Positions 1 to 10,901 of a DNA stretch of 64,000 nucleotides are shown here, piece by piece (position 1 is the first letter of the stretch; every line of letters starts with the position of its first letter). Below the pieces are notes generated by a model. That model saw only the letters and a program-made list of their open reading frames with translations. It ran no database searches and was not told the origin of the DNA. The position numbers were made by a program, and so were the translations under genes. The DNA comes from Azolla caroliniana (lineage: Eukaryota; Polypodiophyta), in contig JBHGNT010000010.1 in NCBI GenBank assembly GCA_043228905.1, positions 11,346,001-11,410,000 of the forward strand. Reading direction: 5' to 3'.

Positions 1-123
1 TCCGAAGTCGAATTCGTCATCTGACTCGGTGTCGCGGCCTCTTCCGCTCCCTTCCTGCTCCCTTGCTTGGTCTTTCGAGACTGTTCTCCCCTTCAAGTTT
101 GGCACGTCGAGGTGACGCAACCC
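1..123 (-). pseudogene. A1 C-terminal charged tail after RNase H
   Basis: After the RNase H end the minus-strand frame continues (NLKGRTVSKDQAREQE, then a Glu/Asp/Ser-rich stretch) to the window edge. The same extension follows RNase H in A2 (48800-49217). Its function is unknown. Confidence 0.6.
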
Positions 124-2161
124 AAACACACCCGAGAACTGCCGCAACTTGTCCAGACCAAGGGGCTTGGTGAAGATGTCGGCAGTTTACCAATCCGTTG
201 GAACATACTGAAGTTCGACTTTAGCAGAAAGGACACGCTCACGAACAAAATGGTAGTGCACCTCAATGTGCTTGGTCCGTGCGTGGAAAACGGGGTTTTT
301 CACAAGCTGGATGTTGTTGAGGTTGTCGCAGTAGATCGTCGTCGGATCAGACACCTCCTCTTGCAGGTCCTTAAGTAGCCACTTCAACCATATGGCATCT
401 CATGTCGTGACAACCGCTCCTCGGTACTCAGCTTCGGTGCTCGACAGTGAAACTATCGGCTGCTTCTTACTGCTCCACGCTATCGCGACACTCCCAAGAG
501 AGAACGTGTATCTGGACGTGGATCAATGATCGGCGGCGTTGCCAGCCCAATCAATATCGGTGTAGCCGACCAACTACGAGGCTGTACCGGTCTGATATAG
601 TAGTCCCCGGTCCTTAGTGCCGCTTACGTACCACAGTACGCGTTGCGCACATTGAAGGTGCTCCTCGGTAAGTCGTGGCATGAACTGACTGATCACCCCG
701 ATTGGATAACTGAGATCGGGTCGGGTGATTGTCAAGTAGATAAGGCTTCCGACAATTTGTCGGAACCTCGTCGGGTCGCATACCTTTCCGGAATTGGGGC
801 GAAGCTTGACGGTTCTATCCAGAGGAGTCGAGATGGACTTACAGTCGGCCATCCCGAATTTGAAGAGCATACTCAACACATAATGGCATTGGCTAATCAA
901 TATGCCTTTGGGGGTACGGATCACTTCAATCCCGAGGAAGTAATGAAGATCCCCCAGATCCTTCATGTCGAACGATGCCGCAAGCTGGAGCTTCACGCGG
1001 TCGATTTCATCTAGGTCGGCGCCAGTGATGACCAAGTCATCAACATATAGTAAAATACTGATCGGACCGAGTCGACCTTTCCAGATGAACAGGGAAGAGT
1101 CCGATTTTGATGTTGCAAAACCCATCCGACGCAGTTGTTGCGTGATCTTCGCGTTCCAGGCACGCAGGGCTTGCTTCAATCCGTAAAGGGACTTCTTCAA
1201 TTGGCACACTGCCGACGTGTTCGTTCCGGAGTGAAATCCGGGGGGCTGTACCATGTACACCTATTCCTCAAGCTCACCTTGGGAGGAACGCATTCTTTAC
1301 ATCCATCTAATGTAAGTGCCACCCCTTTGCCGCAACTACCGCGAGCAAAACACGAACGGTCGTCATCTTCACGACTAGCGCAAACGGGTCATCGTAGTCG
1401 ATGCCGTGTTTCTGCGCGTAGCCTTTTGCCACTAACCGGGCCTTGTATCGGTTGACCGAGCCGTCGGTGTTGTACTTGACCTTGTACACCCACCTACATC
1501 CGATCGGCTTCACACCCTTCGGTGCGTCAACCAGGTCCCAGGTCTCGTTTTCTGCCAATGCGTGCATCTCTTCCTCCATCGCGGCATGCCAATTCACGTC
1601 CTTAACCGCATCTGCGTAGCTCTCCGGCTCACGCACTTCTGCTACATGGGTCATGTACGCATAGTGATGCGCCATGTACTTGTTGTATCCGAACTGCACA
1701 ACTGGGTTCTTCTGGTGGGTAGATCGGCGTAATCAGTCATTAGCCGATGTCGAGGTCTTCTCGGCCGACGCGGACAACACTCTTGAAGATCCGTCACCGC
1801 TTCCCTCGGAGTCGGACTCGCGTCGGTCTGACTTGTTCCTATCCGTGCCGGAATTCGACACCTTCTTCTTCCCTTTCTCTTTGCGCGTAAGCCGTCTCCT
1901 CGGCTTCCTGCGCGGGGAATGCATGGTTGAGTCTACACTACTCGCAGGCTCTTCATCGAACTGGTCGAACCGGCTTAGTCGTCCATTCGGTCCACTTAAC
2001 CGAAACAAAATCGGACTCTCTTCGCGGGTCCCGATTTCAGGCTCATCCGGAGGCATCTCAGTCTCGCTGACCTCATCGTCAGAGCTCGGATTGGAGTTGA
2101 GATCCGGAGTCGGAGGCAAGTACCAGGATGCGGAGTCATCAAACAGAACGTCGTGGCTCAT
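124..2161 (-). pseudogene. A1 reverse transcriptase-RNase H remnant
   Basis: A charged Ser/Arg/Lys linker (2161-1733) joins the integrase to RT. RT starts at 1699-1307 ([23 protein letters not shown]) and continues at 1260-574 with KKSLYGLKQA and the active-site motif ILLYVDDLVITG. RNase H follows with EAEYRG and, at 387-187, DPTTIYCDNLNNIQ and ARTKHIEVHYHFVRERV. It has frameshifts near 1300 and 560 and a TGG-to-stop change near 187. At the codon corresponding to the stop at 48498 in A2, A1 keeps CGA. Confidence 0.9.
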
Positions 2162-2189
2162 GCACGCTTGTTTGGTGCACGGGTTCTAA

Positions 2190-3432
2190 CACTTATAACC
2201 CTTTTGCTCGTTCGAGAAACCGACCAAGATACATTTCTCGGCCTTTGCATCCAGCTTCCTCCGTTTGTCCTTTGGCACATGCACATACGTAATGCTACCG
2301 AAAACTCGTAAGTTTCACAAGTTCGGCTTCGTTCCGAAATATAGCTCCTGCGCCGAAGCTTTGTCTCTGATCCGGTTCTGGATGTATACCGTGGTCCTTA
2401 CCGCCTCGGCCCAGTAGAACTTGGGCAAGCTCTTCTCCTCCAGCATTGCTCGGGCCGCTTCCACAACCGACCGATTTTTCCTCTCGGCCACGCCATTTTG
2501 CTCCGGCGTGTATCTACAACTGAATTCACGCCGAATTCCCATATGTTGTAGAGAACCGTTGAATTGACCGGAAAAGTATTCTTTTCCACCATCCGACCGC
2601 AGGCACTTGATCTTTCTTCTTGTTTCCATTTCCACGAACCCTTTGAGGTCCCGGAAACAGTCGAAGACTTCGCTCTTCCTGTCAATGAGGTAGATCCACG
2701 TGTGCCGCGTGTAGTTGTCGATGAAGGAGACGAAATATCGGCTCCCGCCAAGACTAACATTTTTGATGGCCCCCACACATCGGAGTGTATCAAGTCGAGC
2801 TTGTTCCGGCTCTGGTTATGCTCGTTGGGGAAAGGAAGTCGGTGTTGCTTCCCAAGCTAGCAGGCTTCACAAATTTGTGCCTTCCGGCCACTAAATTTGG
2901 GCAATTTGAACACCACTTGTTTCGATTGTAGGACTTGAAGCCGCTGGTAGTTTACATGGCCTATCCGCTTGTGCCATAAGTCGATGTCTAACTCGACTCT
3001 TTGTCCCTTCGCGAACATTGCGGTGCCACCGTCAGTAGAGTCGAGGATGAACATCCTCCCATCTCTGCACCCTTGCACAATAACACGACCTTCTTCCTCA
3101 ATGAAGCACCCGAGGTGTGTAAACCGGACCACCATCCCTTGGTCGATGATCTGTCCGACCGATACCAAGTTCTTCGTGATTGTCGGGATGTGTAGCACGT
3201 TCATGAGTTTCCCTTTCTGCCCGACATGGCTCAGGGGAACTTCTCCGACATTCGCAATCGGATGCGGAGTGTCGTCTCTGGTTGCGACTACTCCCGGTTG
3301 CATCGGTTTTTCTAGGTATGAGAACCACTCCTTATGGTTCGTGATGTGATTTGACGTGCCGGAGTCGACGTACCACACCTCGTCCAATTTCGGGGTGGTC
3401 TGCTTCATTGAGTTTGCTTTGTGTCTCGTCAC
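2190..3432 (-). pseudogene. A1 protease-integrase remnant
   Basis: The minus-strand frame 3432-2857 has the retropepsin motif VWYVDSGTSNH (catalytic DSG), then the integrase zinc-binding segment (LWHKRIGHVN and a downstream C-x2-C: ICEAC). It breaks there. The core resumes at 2776-2315 with SFIDNYTRH, a D-rich strand and the YTPEQNGVAERKNR signature around the catalytic Glu. Colinear with A2 at 40640-41980. Stops and frameshifts near 2857 and 2315 disable it. Confidence 0.88.
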
Positions 3433-4377
3433 GAAGGTAGACCCTTTTTCGGATCCTTCGGCGTAGTGCGATCGATGCCGGTTTCCTTTGTCAGTATGTC
3501 CGGAACCAGATCCGGAACCGGTCCTCTCCGACTCGGCGTGCTTTTTCCAGCACTCGCTCTCCCTATGTCCTTTCTTGCCACAGTACCAGCATTCCGTGGC
3601 GGGTTTCCCTTGCCGGTTCTAATCGCCTCGACTCCCCCTGTTTCCGGAGGGTCCGGAATTGCTGTCGGCATCATTTCGGTGCCTCCTTCCTTGATCTCGT
3701 CGGCCACCTCCATTGTGCACCGACTCGCCTCGTCCTCCACGTCCACAGGGCCTATCTCCCTCTGTGTATAACATCTTTTTGTCAGTGTGCTTGCTCGTTG
3801 ACGCACCCGCGTGGTTCTCCTCTACTAGGAGTATCGACTGTAAGTCGAAAAAGGACGGCGTATTCTCCCGGGTACACACAGTAGTTCGGAACGCCCCAAA
3901 CTTCGATGCCAAACCCTCGAGACAGACCTGGACCATCTCGCTTTCCTCGATGTTCACATCGATGGAAGCTAAGGAGTCGCATATGTCCTTGATCTTCGAG
4001 GTATAGTCAGCCACCGACAACTCGCGTTATTGTAGGTTGCTCAACTCCTGTCGGAGCTGAAGCTTCCTGGCTGTGGTGCTCACGGCGAAGATCTTCTTCA
4101 GATTTTCCCACACACCGTTCGGCATTTTTGCATCCCGAATGTAGCTTAATAGTTGTTCGCCCACACAAGACGCGAAATAGTACAACACTCTACTCGCTGA
4201 TTGTTCCCATGCCAGGAAGTCTCTGTGTGTCGATTCGGGTGCCACTTCATTCGCTCCTTCGACATAGCTCTAGTAACCGTGCCCAAGCAGGTACTGGTGC
4301 ATCTTGTAGGACCAACATGTGTAGTTAGTTCTGTCGAGCTTCTCTGTCGGAAGCGAGCTAGCCATTCCTTTGTCCAT
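3429..4377 (-). pseudogene. A1 gag (nucleocapsid) remnant
   Basis: Copia gag from the ATG at 4377 on the minus strand. After 35 codons a TAG (4270-4272) follows the residues LLGHGY; the same codon is also TAG in A2. The frame then continues (4245-4027, 4020-3619) through the gag core with motifs such as TTARKLQLRQELSNL, followed by a Gly/Arg/Asp-rich linker. A CCHC region homologous to A2 (CWYCGKKGHKESEC) lies near 3540-3590, in a shifted frame. Several stops and frameshifts make it non-functional. Confidence 0.85.
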
Positions 4378-4445
4378 CGCTTTTCTTGTTCTTTCTCGTT
4401 GGTTTTTCCTTCAAGCAAAGTCGGCTGTAGAGGTTCTCAACCCTC

Positions 4446-4459
4446 GCGCTCTGATACCA
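4446..4459 (-). promoter_or_regulatory. Primer-binding site of A1 (initiator Met tRNA type)
   Basis: The minus strand reads TGGTATCAGAGCG directly after the LTR, the usual plant Copia primer site for Met tRNA. Confidence 0.85.
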
Positions 4460-4894
4460 TGAAAAGAATGGCATGCGGAAGCAATATAGAAAACCGAACA
4501 ATAGAAAATGCAGGTTTAATGGAAAGCTTAGGTTTGCACAGTATGCACGGGAGAGACACACACAGAGAGAGAAAACACCAGAACTTTTTCAAAAATAATA
4601 CTAAATCTGTACATCGTGTGTGTTCAATGAACAATTTTATGCAAGTCCTTTTCGGACTGACAGAAGTACTGACAGTACTTCAATGCTCATTAAGGAGCCC
4701 CTACACTAACTCCCAAATATATTCCTTGCGGAATATCTTTCCGATGGCCTCTCAGTTTCTGCACCGATCCGGCCTTCCTACGCACCGGTCTGCGTACCGG
4801 TTTCCAACCGATCCGGCCTAACCGATCGGTCCCAACCGATCCGGTCCTCGGCTTGCTCAACCGATCCGGCTGATGTTGAGCTTGTCTCTCAACA
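4460..4894 (-). repeat. 5' LTR of Copia A1
   Basis: Read on the minus strand the LTR starts TGTTGAGAGACAAGCTC and ends just before the primer site TGGTATCAGAGCG. It is about 435 bp and homologous to the A2 LTRs at 39235 and 49232, which sets both ends. Confidence 0.9.
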
Positions 4895-5718
4895 TTTAAG
4901 CTTGAATGGCCCTGTCAAATTAGAACCCTTTCTAAAGTAGCTGATCAGTTTACTCATAACATCACGAAACGAGGCTTTTCTAGCGACATTCAAGATGTGA
5001 GTATCTTCTCCTAGATATCTGACCTTCCCATCCATTGGCCGAGGCATGATCTTTCCACTGAAACTACACATTAACTTGATTTGATCATTGGTCGAAGCCT
5101 TAAGCCTAGCAGAATCAGGATCCACACCACCGATGGGCTTTATTTGATGGAAAACAGGTCCGAATCGGAATGGTAATCCAAAGTCGATACTTTGGATAGA
5201 TCACCATGCTGCTTCCCCTTTATTGCGGCATGATTGTTCCGATTCGTAGGGTCTAAGGGATACCCCATTGGATGGGCCGTATCTTCGTGATCGTGGTGAT
5301 GATCAAAGGAATTAGAGCTAGGGTTAAAGCTTACCTCAGAAAGACGATGTGGTGGCCAGGATGCTTTTTTGCTATCCTTACCACAATTTTCTTCTTCTCC
5401 GATGCAATAATATCCTGCATCGCCATGGATAGGAAGCTTCGAGAAGGTGTTGCTGGAGCTGTCTAGGTCAACAGAGAGGTGTTCCTGTGTGCAGAGATGG
5501 TAAATTAGGGGAGGAAATTCTTGATGATGATGATGGTGGTGGTGGTGGTGACGAGGCAGATGTTGAAGAGGAAGATGAGTATGGTGAAGATGATGATGAG
5601 TATGGTGAAGATGATGATGAGGACGATGGACATGGCGAACAAATGGGGATGTGGAGGGTTTGAGGGGGATATGATTTATGATGTATTTTGAGAAATAAAA
5701 GTGGTATAAATTGGTCAA
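4895..5718 (-). pseudogene. PB1-domain protein gene fragment (Raf-like MAPKKK or octicosapeptide/Phox/Bem1p family)
   Basis: The minus-strand frame 5125-4889 has an N-terminal PB1 domain: KLMCSFSGKIMPRP, then DGKVRYLGEDTHI, then ASFRDVMSKL. In plant PB1 proteins this pattern (CSF/YGGKI, PRP..DGK.RYVGG) includes the conserved basic-cluster Lys that pairs with acidic PB1 partners. The frame is open upstream to about 5205. An overlapping minus frame (5718-5140) encodes a His-rich N-terminal-like region (HHHLHHTHHHLHHTH, then Ser/Asn/Asp-rich) that ends as the PB1 frame begins, so a frameshift or splice may link them. The domain is cut after its first half by the A1 LTR; the rest would lie beyond the left edge. 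No kinase domain is visible, so the exact family is open. Confidence 0.65.
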
Positions 5719-5913
5719 ACTAGGTATATAGTGGCATTATGGTAAATAAGTTTAGGTTTAAGGATATTTTGGTAAATAGGGCTTGTAGATTTGAGTGTAT
5801 ATTTACTTTATAGAGTGTATTTTTTTGGACATAGGGGTAGTTTGATAAATTTGGAACTTCCAAGGGCATTCTGGTAAATAGACAAACTTCCAGGGGTATC
5901 CTAGTATTTTTCC
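5719..5913. other. AT-rich spacer with degenerate short repeats
   Basis: No gene. Short recurring phrases (GGTAAATAGG, GGCATT.TGGTAAATA, AAACTTCCAGGGG) suggest a decayed minisatellite or mini-transposon. It may be upstream sequence of the PB1 gene. Confidence 0.4.
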
Positions 5914-6075
5914 CTTAAATGTACTTAGGAGTGGAGGATCTAGAATATCCCACTTAAGTACAAGGTCCTATTTAAGGCATTGTAGTCAACACTCCTAACT
6001 AGATTCTATCTAGGTAACTACGAAGTTAAATGGTTGACTAACTGACTAAACTAAGTTGAGCTTGATCTCTCAACA
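5914..6075 (-). repeat. 3' LTR of K, truncated
   Basis: It starts TGTTGAGAGATCAAGC after a polypurine tract on the minus strand and matches the first 160 bp or so of the full LTR at 37833. It stops at TACATTTAA, where unrelated sequence begins. Confidence 0.75.
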
Positions 6076-6211
6076 TGCCCCCTCAAGCTCAAGTGTGAGG
6101 CATCCGACATCCGGTTCTGCTTTCGGCATTGTCCGGCTTTCGATGTCGGCTTCTGTGCGGTTTCCTTCAATCCTTCGGTTTTCTTCGCCATGACAATCTC
6201 CCTAGTGCGCA

Positions 6212-7535
6212 CTAGGATACAGACTTGTTGAAGACTACGTTTCGCCTTACCCAAACTGCTCGGGTAGAAGGATTGTAGCACTTGTATGCCTTCTTCTCGG
6301 ATGAGTATCCTATGAGGATACATTCCTCCAACTTCGCGCCGGGCTTCTGTCGTTGTTCGTTCGGGATGCGTACATTCACAATGCTTCCAAACACCCTGAG
6401 GTGCGATAGGATCAGCTTCCTTCCGATGAGGAGCTCATATGGAGTTAGCTCATGTACTCCATTAGTGGTGCATCGATTCATGAGATAGACGGTTGTGGAT
6501 GCTGCTTCGGCCCAATAGAAGTTCGGCATGTGCTTCTCGTGCATCATGGCGCGTGCTACCTCGAGTATTTGCCGATTCTTCCTTTCGGCTACTCCATTTT
6601 GTTGGGGTGTGTGTCAGCGCGAGAATTCTCTTTGAATGCCTTGACTTTGGAGGTAGGAGGTGAATTCATCGGAGAAGTACTCCTTGCCTCCATCTGATCG
6701 TAGGCATCGAATGTGCCGACTGGTTTCTTTTTCGACTTGGCCCTTGAGTTTTTGGAAGTGGGAGAGCACTTCACTCTTCTTCTTTGTCAGGAAGATCCAC
6801 GCGTAGTGAGAGTAGTCGTCGATGAAGGTGACGTAGGATCAGCATCCGCCAATCGTCGGGGTTTGAGCAGGTCCCCCTACATCTGAGTCTATGATGTCGA
6901 GGAGGCCTTTTCTTGCGTAGCTCTCCTTTCGGAATGGGAGTCGATGTTGTTTTCCGAGTTGGCATGCTTTGCATACTCGGTCGACTTGAATTCTGGAAGT
7001 CCGATGACGACTCCCTTTGATTGCATTGCTCGAAGCCGTTTGAGGTTTATGTGGCCAATTCTTTTGTGCCACAACTCGATGCTTGTCTCGGTTTTGAGAC
7101 CTTTGGCATACATGGCCGATTTCACCTCATTCGAATCGAGGATGAACATGTAATCGTCTCTTCGTCACTTGGGTATGAGTCAGCCATCTTTCTCAATGAA
7201 ACAACCTTCGTTGTTGATGTGGACTTGCATGCCTTGCTGCACGATTTGGCCGACGGAGACATAATTCTTCGTTATTGTGGGCACATGAAGACATTCTTGA
7301 TGCAAGTTTCCTCGCTTTCTTTCCCGAATGGGACATTGCCGATGTGCCGAATGGGATGTGTGGTGTCGTCTCCCATCTCATTGAAGCCGGGTCGATCTGG
7401 TATACGCAAGTCATTGAACCACTCTTTGTGGGATGTCATGTGATGTGAGATGCCGGAATCGACGAACCACACGTCTTTCAAATTAGAGGTGCTTGCGGAG
7501 TCGGAGGCCGACATAGAGTTTGCTATATGCCTCAT
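6212..7535 (-). pseudogene. K protease-integrase remnant
   Basis: Minus-strand pieces show the protease motif DVWFVDSGISHHM (7535-7272), the integrase zinc-finger start IELWHKRIGHIN (7149) and CKACQLGKQHR (about 6960, shifted frame). The integrase C-terminal part with HLRVFGSIVNV and ECILIGYSSEKKAYKCYNP follows (6547-6212). At least four frameshifts or stops. The protein ends where RT should begin. Confidence 0.82.
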
Positions 7536-8047
7536 TACGAATAGTCCTCCGTAGTCATCGTATTCGGAGTTGGTTGCGTAATTCGCGAGTTGTCGACTTG
7601 TCGAAGCCGACTCACTTCTTCTTTTTCAACCATTAGCATTGATTGAAGGTCAAAGAACGAAGGATGATTTTCCCTCGCCATGATTGCCGTCCTCAACAAG
7701 TCGAATCGTTGTGCGAGGCTACCCAAGCATACTTGAACCATCTCATATTCGTCGACGTTAATTTTGATGGAGCCAAGCAAGTCGCAAATGCTCTTGATCT
7801 TGGCGGTATAGTCTGACATAGACATGTCTTTTTGCCGAATGTTGTTCAACTATTGTCGGAGTTGAAGCTTTCGGGCAGTTGTGTTGGCGGCGAACATTTT
7901 CTTTAAGTTCACCCACGCTTCTTTAGGCGTCTTGGCGTCTCGAATGTGGCTAAACATGTGGTCGTGGACACATGTTGCCAAGCAATACATGACTCGACTC
8001 ACCGCTTGCTTTTCACTAGGGAGCGAGCTACCCATTTGTGTGTTCAC
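7535..8047 (-). pseudogene. K gag remnant, zinc knuckle lost
   Basis: Two minus-strand pieces (8047-7850, 7849-7535) match the A-family gag: VSRVMYCLATCV, KKMFAANTTARKLQLRQ, SDYTAKIKSICDLLGSI and HPSFFDLQSMLMVE. A single stop separates them. The linker passes straight from gag to the protease frame without any Cys-x2-Cys zinc knuckle, so that segment is deleted. The ATG at 8047 may not be the original start. Confidence 0.75.
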
Positions 8048-8203
8048 TTTGATGTAGTGTCTTCCTTTTTTCTTTTCTTCCTTCGATCACGGACTCGTGC
8101 TACGTAGCAACATTATGGTAGCGGATAGCCGGAATTTGTTGCTGGCATTTCGAACACACAATTATGAAGAGGCGGATGGGATTAGTGGATGTGCTAAACC
8201 ACA

Positions 8204-8216
8204 CGCTCTGATAACA
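8204..8216 (-). promoter_or_regulatory. Primer-binding site of K
   Basis: The minus strand reads TGTTATCAGAGCG after the LTR, a one-base variant of the Met-tRNA site TGGTATCAGAGCG. Confidence 0.7.
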
Positions 8217-8530
8217 TGTTAATAATTAGGTAATTAAGCAAGGTTTAATTAGTACCTAATTATGTGATTAAGTTAAGTGGAAGATTAAGAGATATGTGTA
8301 TGCATGTATGTGAGAGGAAGAGAGAGAGGAAGTTACACTTATGAACAACACAAGATGGGGGATGATTAACTCTATATTAAATTAGTATTATCATTGTCAA
8401 ATACAAAAATACCTACAATGAGGTATATATAGATCTCATGTGCAAGGGTGTACATGTGTGAGGAGAATATAGGTACAAAGGTGTAAGTCCTATATTAAAT
8501 GTACTTAGGAGTGGAGGATCTAGAATATTC
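8217..8530 (-). repeat. 5' LTR of K, 5'-truncated
   Basis: It ends ATTATTAACA on the minus strand, directly before the primer site. Its first part is missing compared with the full-length relative at 37833-38319: it starts inside the LTR at TGGAATATTCTAGATCC, where LINE sequence begins. Confidence 0.8.
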
Positions 8531-9476
8531 CACTCAAAAGCTTTCTTCAAGTCTACAAAGCAACAATATAAACCTTTACCTCTAAGGCGACTTTCCTCCA
8601 TTAATACTCGAAGGGTGATAAGGTGATCAATGGCGCTATGGTGTTTCCGAAAGCCAGCCTACCCATAAGCTCTCTTACCACTTTTTTCTGCCCATACACT
8701 ATCTTTGATTCCATTATACATCCAAATAGTTTTGCCATTAATGAGCCAACCATGATGGTTCGATAGTTGTTTACATTATTTATATCTCCACCTTTATATA
8801 AAGGTTTGATCCAATTTGTAGTCCAATCGTACGACATACCATGTTGCAATGCATCATTAAACATATCGCTTATCCATATATGTGCTTCCTTTCCCGTCCA
8901 TTTGAGCATTTCAGCCTTTATACATTGAAGATCGCTTTCCTTTCGAGAGGCCAATTTCTTAAGTCCTATGCATATGTCTTCAATTGTAAAGAAGGGAGAC
9001 ATATGTGAAAGAGAACCATAACACATCATCTTTCCGGCAAGAGATAACTCATATAAATTCTTACAATGCATAGACAAGTTGTGAAGAGTTAAGTCACCAT
9101 AACTCTCAACACGATTTCCCTTTAGATTTCCACAAAATTTAGCACATGCATGCGCTTTCTCTTGCGTTTGGATAAATTGTTGAGTAACTTCCCATATTCT
9201 TCTCTTTCTTTGAATAAGCCTTTTATACTCATGCAAATGCTTTTGGTAATTCTCTTTATCCTTAACTGCATCGAAAACCATAAGGCACTTTCGAGCTTCA
9301 CGACATTCTTTATCAAACAATTTTTTCCTATGTTTCTTGGTGCATTTCCAAGATGTGCGGTTGGTTGAAAAACATTTGTTTGTACATGAGAGAATGACTT
9401 TTTTGAAAGCTTCCCATTTGCATTCTCGTGTGGCACCATGTTGTATCTTTGTCATAATTTTGTAACATATCCTCAA
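8531..9476 (-). pseudogene. LINE reverse transcriptase N-terminal half
   Basis: The frame 9476-8601 carries a Lys/Arg-rich connector and the RT palm start: DWTTNWIKPLYKGGDINN followed by NYRTIMVGSLMAKLF. A shifted frame then has GLYCCFVDLKKAFE (motif A, first catalytic Asp). The order endonuclease-connector-RT is that of L1/I-type LINEs. The enzyme is truncated at motif A by the K junction. Confidence 0.85.
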
Positions 9477-10439
9477 CCATCTTGGAATACATGGGTGCTC
9501 GCTTAATGTTCATGCTCAAGTGCGGTTTATTATCTTGAATAGCCTTCTCATAATCAAACCTATACATACATTTGAGATCAATACATAAAGGCCTAGGATC
9601 GGATTCCGGTGTCCATTCACCAAGGGAGAATTTATGTATACGATCCAAAATACCTTCGGAAAGTAGCACATAGTCAATCACACTATTTCCGTTGTGTTTT
9701 CTACATGTAAAACCATTAGTGTTGGGCCATAAGGAAATACCATTTGCAATAAGCAATCCGCTACTATTGCACATTTGTACGAGTAACTTCCCAAATCCGC
9801 TACTATTGCTAGAAGAGCGCTTATACATTTGCATATCCTCTTGCATCCTTGAGATATGTGGCATGAAAGATTGTTGTGGATCAAGTTGGAAACTTCTTGT
9901 ACGAGCATTCATGTCACCAAAGACAAAAACTTCCCCTTTGGATTTGATATATGCAATATCATCTTCTAGATTGGCAAACAGTTGATCTTTTTCATCACTA
10001 GAAGAGCGGTTATACATTTGCATATCCTCTTGCATCCTTGAGATATGTGGCATGAAAGATTCTTGTGGATCAAGTTGGAAACTTCTTGTACGAGCATTCA
10101 TGTCACCAAAGACAATAACTTCCCCTTTGGATTTGAAATATGCAATATCATCTTCTAGATTGGCAAACGGTGATCTTTATCCAAACAAGCATAAAAGTTA
10201 GAATCTTGATGAGGAATGTAACATCCAACTACAAAAGTGGGCAAATCATTAGGTGTTTGTATTTTGAGCCATATGTAGCATTTATTTTCATCATTTTTTA
10301 TGATTCACACATATTTCTCTATTTCCTTCTTAATCAAACATGCCACCCCTCCTTGTCCTCTTCTTTGTCTTGGATTTTTCTTCCATATCAAAGAGTGTAC
10401 ATTATAATTTCCTAAACCTTGAATCCTTTGAGTATCATG
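9477..10439 (-). pseudogene. LINE apurinic endonuclease domain with internal duplication
   Basis: Minus-strand pieces show the endonuclease start (RRGQGGVACLIKK near 10330, followed by an in-frame stop), then VFGDMNARTRSF (GDxNAR catalytic motif, twice because of a 189-bp tandem copy) and NGNSVIDYVLLSEG. The last motif reads ESDPRPL; the family norm is S-D-H, so the catalytic His is replaced by Pro. The domain is dead by stop codons and this substitution. Confidence 0.85.
9811..10188 (-). repeat. 189-bp tandem duplication inside the LINE endonuclease
   Basis: Two adjacent copies (9811-9999 and 10000-10188) differ at a few positions, including a small change near 10168. 189 bp is 63 codons, so the frame is kept and GDMNARTRSF plus the following block appear twice in the translation. 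Confidence 0.9.
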
Positions 10440-10901
10440 TGTTACCGGCTGGCAAGAAGGCTTAAGGAGGTCCAAACCAGAGTGTGAAAAGGAATAGTTT
10501 ATTCGGGAACTGTTGTAATTAGTAGTCTTAATATATATATTAATATATGAGAAGATGTGGACGGACGGACCGGAATCGGTATGCCAATCCGGATCCGGAC
10601 CGATTCCGAAAAGGTGCCGGTTGGCACCGTTTTGTATTTCACACCAGAGACCTATATAAAGGCCCGGTTACAATGTAATCGAGAGCGGATAATTAATAGA
10701 ACTTATTGCCTTAATCTTTCAGTATTGATTACCGTTCTGTACTCATTATTATATCTTACGCGTGTTAATGATGTGTTGCTAAGTAATCGATTAAGGTCTA
10801 ATTAAGAGTTGTGCCGTAAGTCATTTTGCCGTAACACCCTTTGGTGAAGTGTCTTAAGTGGACACCCTGTGTTAGGCTGTTGTCCGGCCCTAGGATTAAC
10901 A
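10440..10901 (+). repeat. 5' LTR of D
   Basis: TGTTACCGGCTGG to ATTAACA. A TATA box (TATATAAA, 10653-10660) lies in the middle. Preceded by TCATG. The primer region after it reads CAGTTTTTGGCGACTGCG. Confidence 0.92.
10653..10660 (+). promoter_or_regulatory. TATA box in D 5' LTR
   Basis: TATATAAA about 210 bp into the LTR, conserved in the 3' LTR at 35386-35393. Confidence 0.65.

Larger units (their letters stand above)
1..4894 (-). mobile_element. Ty1/copia LTR retrotransposon A1, left part outside window
   Basis: Minus-strand Copia element in the order 5' LTR (4460-4894), primer site, gag, protease, integrase, RT, RNase H. The 3' LTR lies beyond position 1. The coding sequence is colinear with element A2 (39235-49616), and the LTRs share the start TGTTGAGAGACAAG. 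A1 is broken by several frameshifts and stops, so it is not autonomous. It is inserted in the PB1-gene remnant; the bases next to its LTR (4895-4899, TTTAA) should be one target-site copy, but the other is off-window. Confidence 0.93.
5914..8530 (-). mobile_element. Defective Ty1/copia element K
   Basis: Minus-strand Copia with a truncated 5' LTR (8217-8530), primer site, gag, protease, integrase and a truncated 3' LTR (5914-6075). RT and RNase H are absent: the integrase end (6212) passes almost directly into the terminal tail and polypurine tract (CTTGAGGGGGCA). A relative supplies the 3' end at 37012-38319. Both outer LTR ends are missing. The right side is fused within LINE RT, so no target duplication can be read. 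Confidence 0.85.
8531..10439 (-). mobile_element. LINE (endonuclease and RT part), interrupted by Gypsy D
   Basis: Minus-strand non-LTR retrotransposon: endonuclease (9477-10439) then RT (8531-9476). Its upstream part lies at 35635-36065, on the far side of Gypsy D. RT stops right after motif A (FVDLKKAFE), where element K is joined, so the YXDD motif, the rest of RT and the 3' tail are gone. Both halves share TCATG, and joining them keeps the endonuclease frame open across the junction. Confidence 0.9.
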
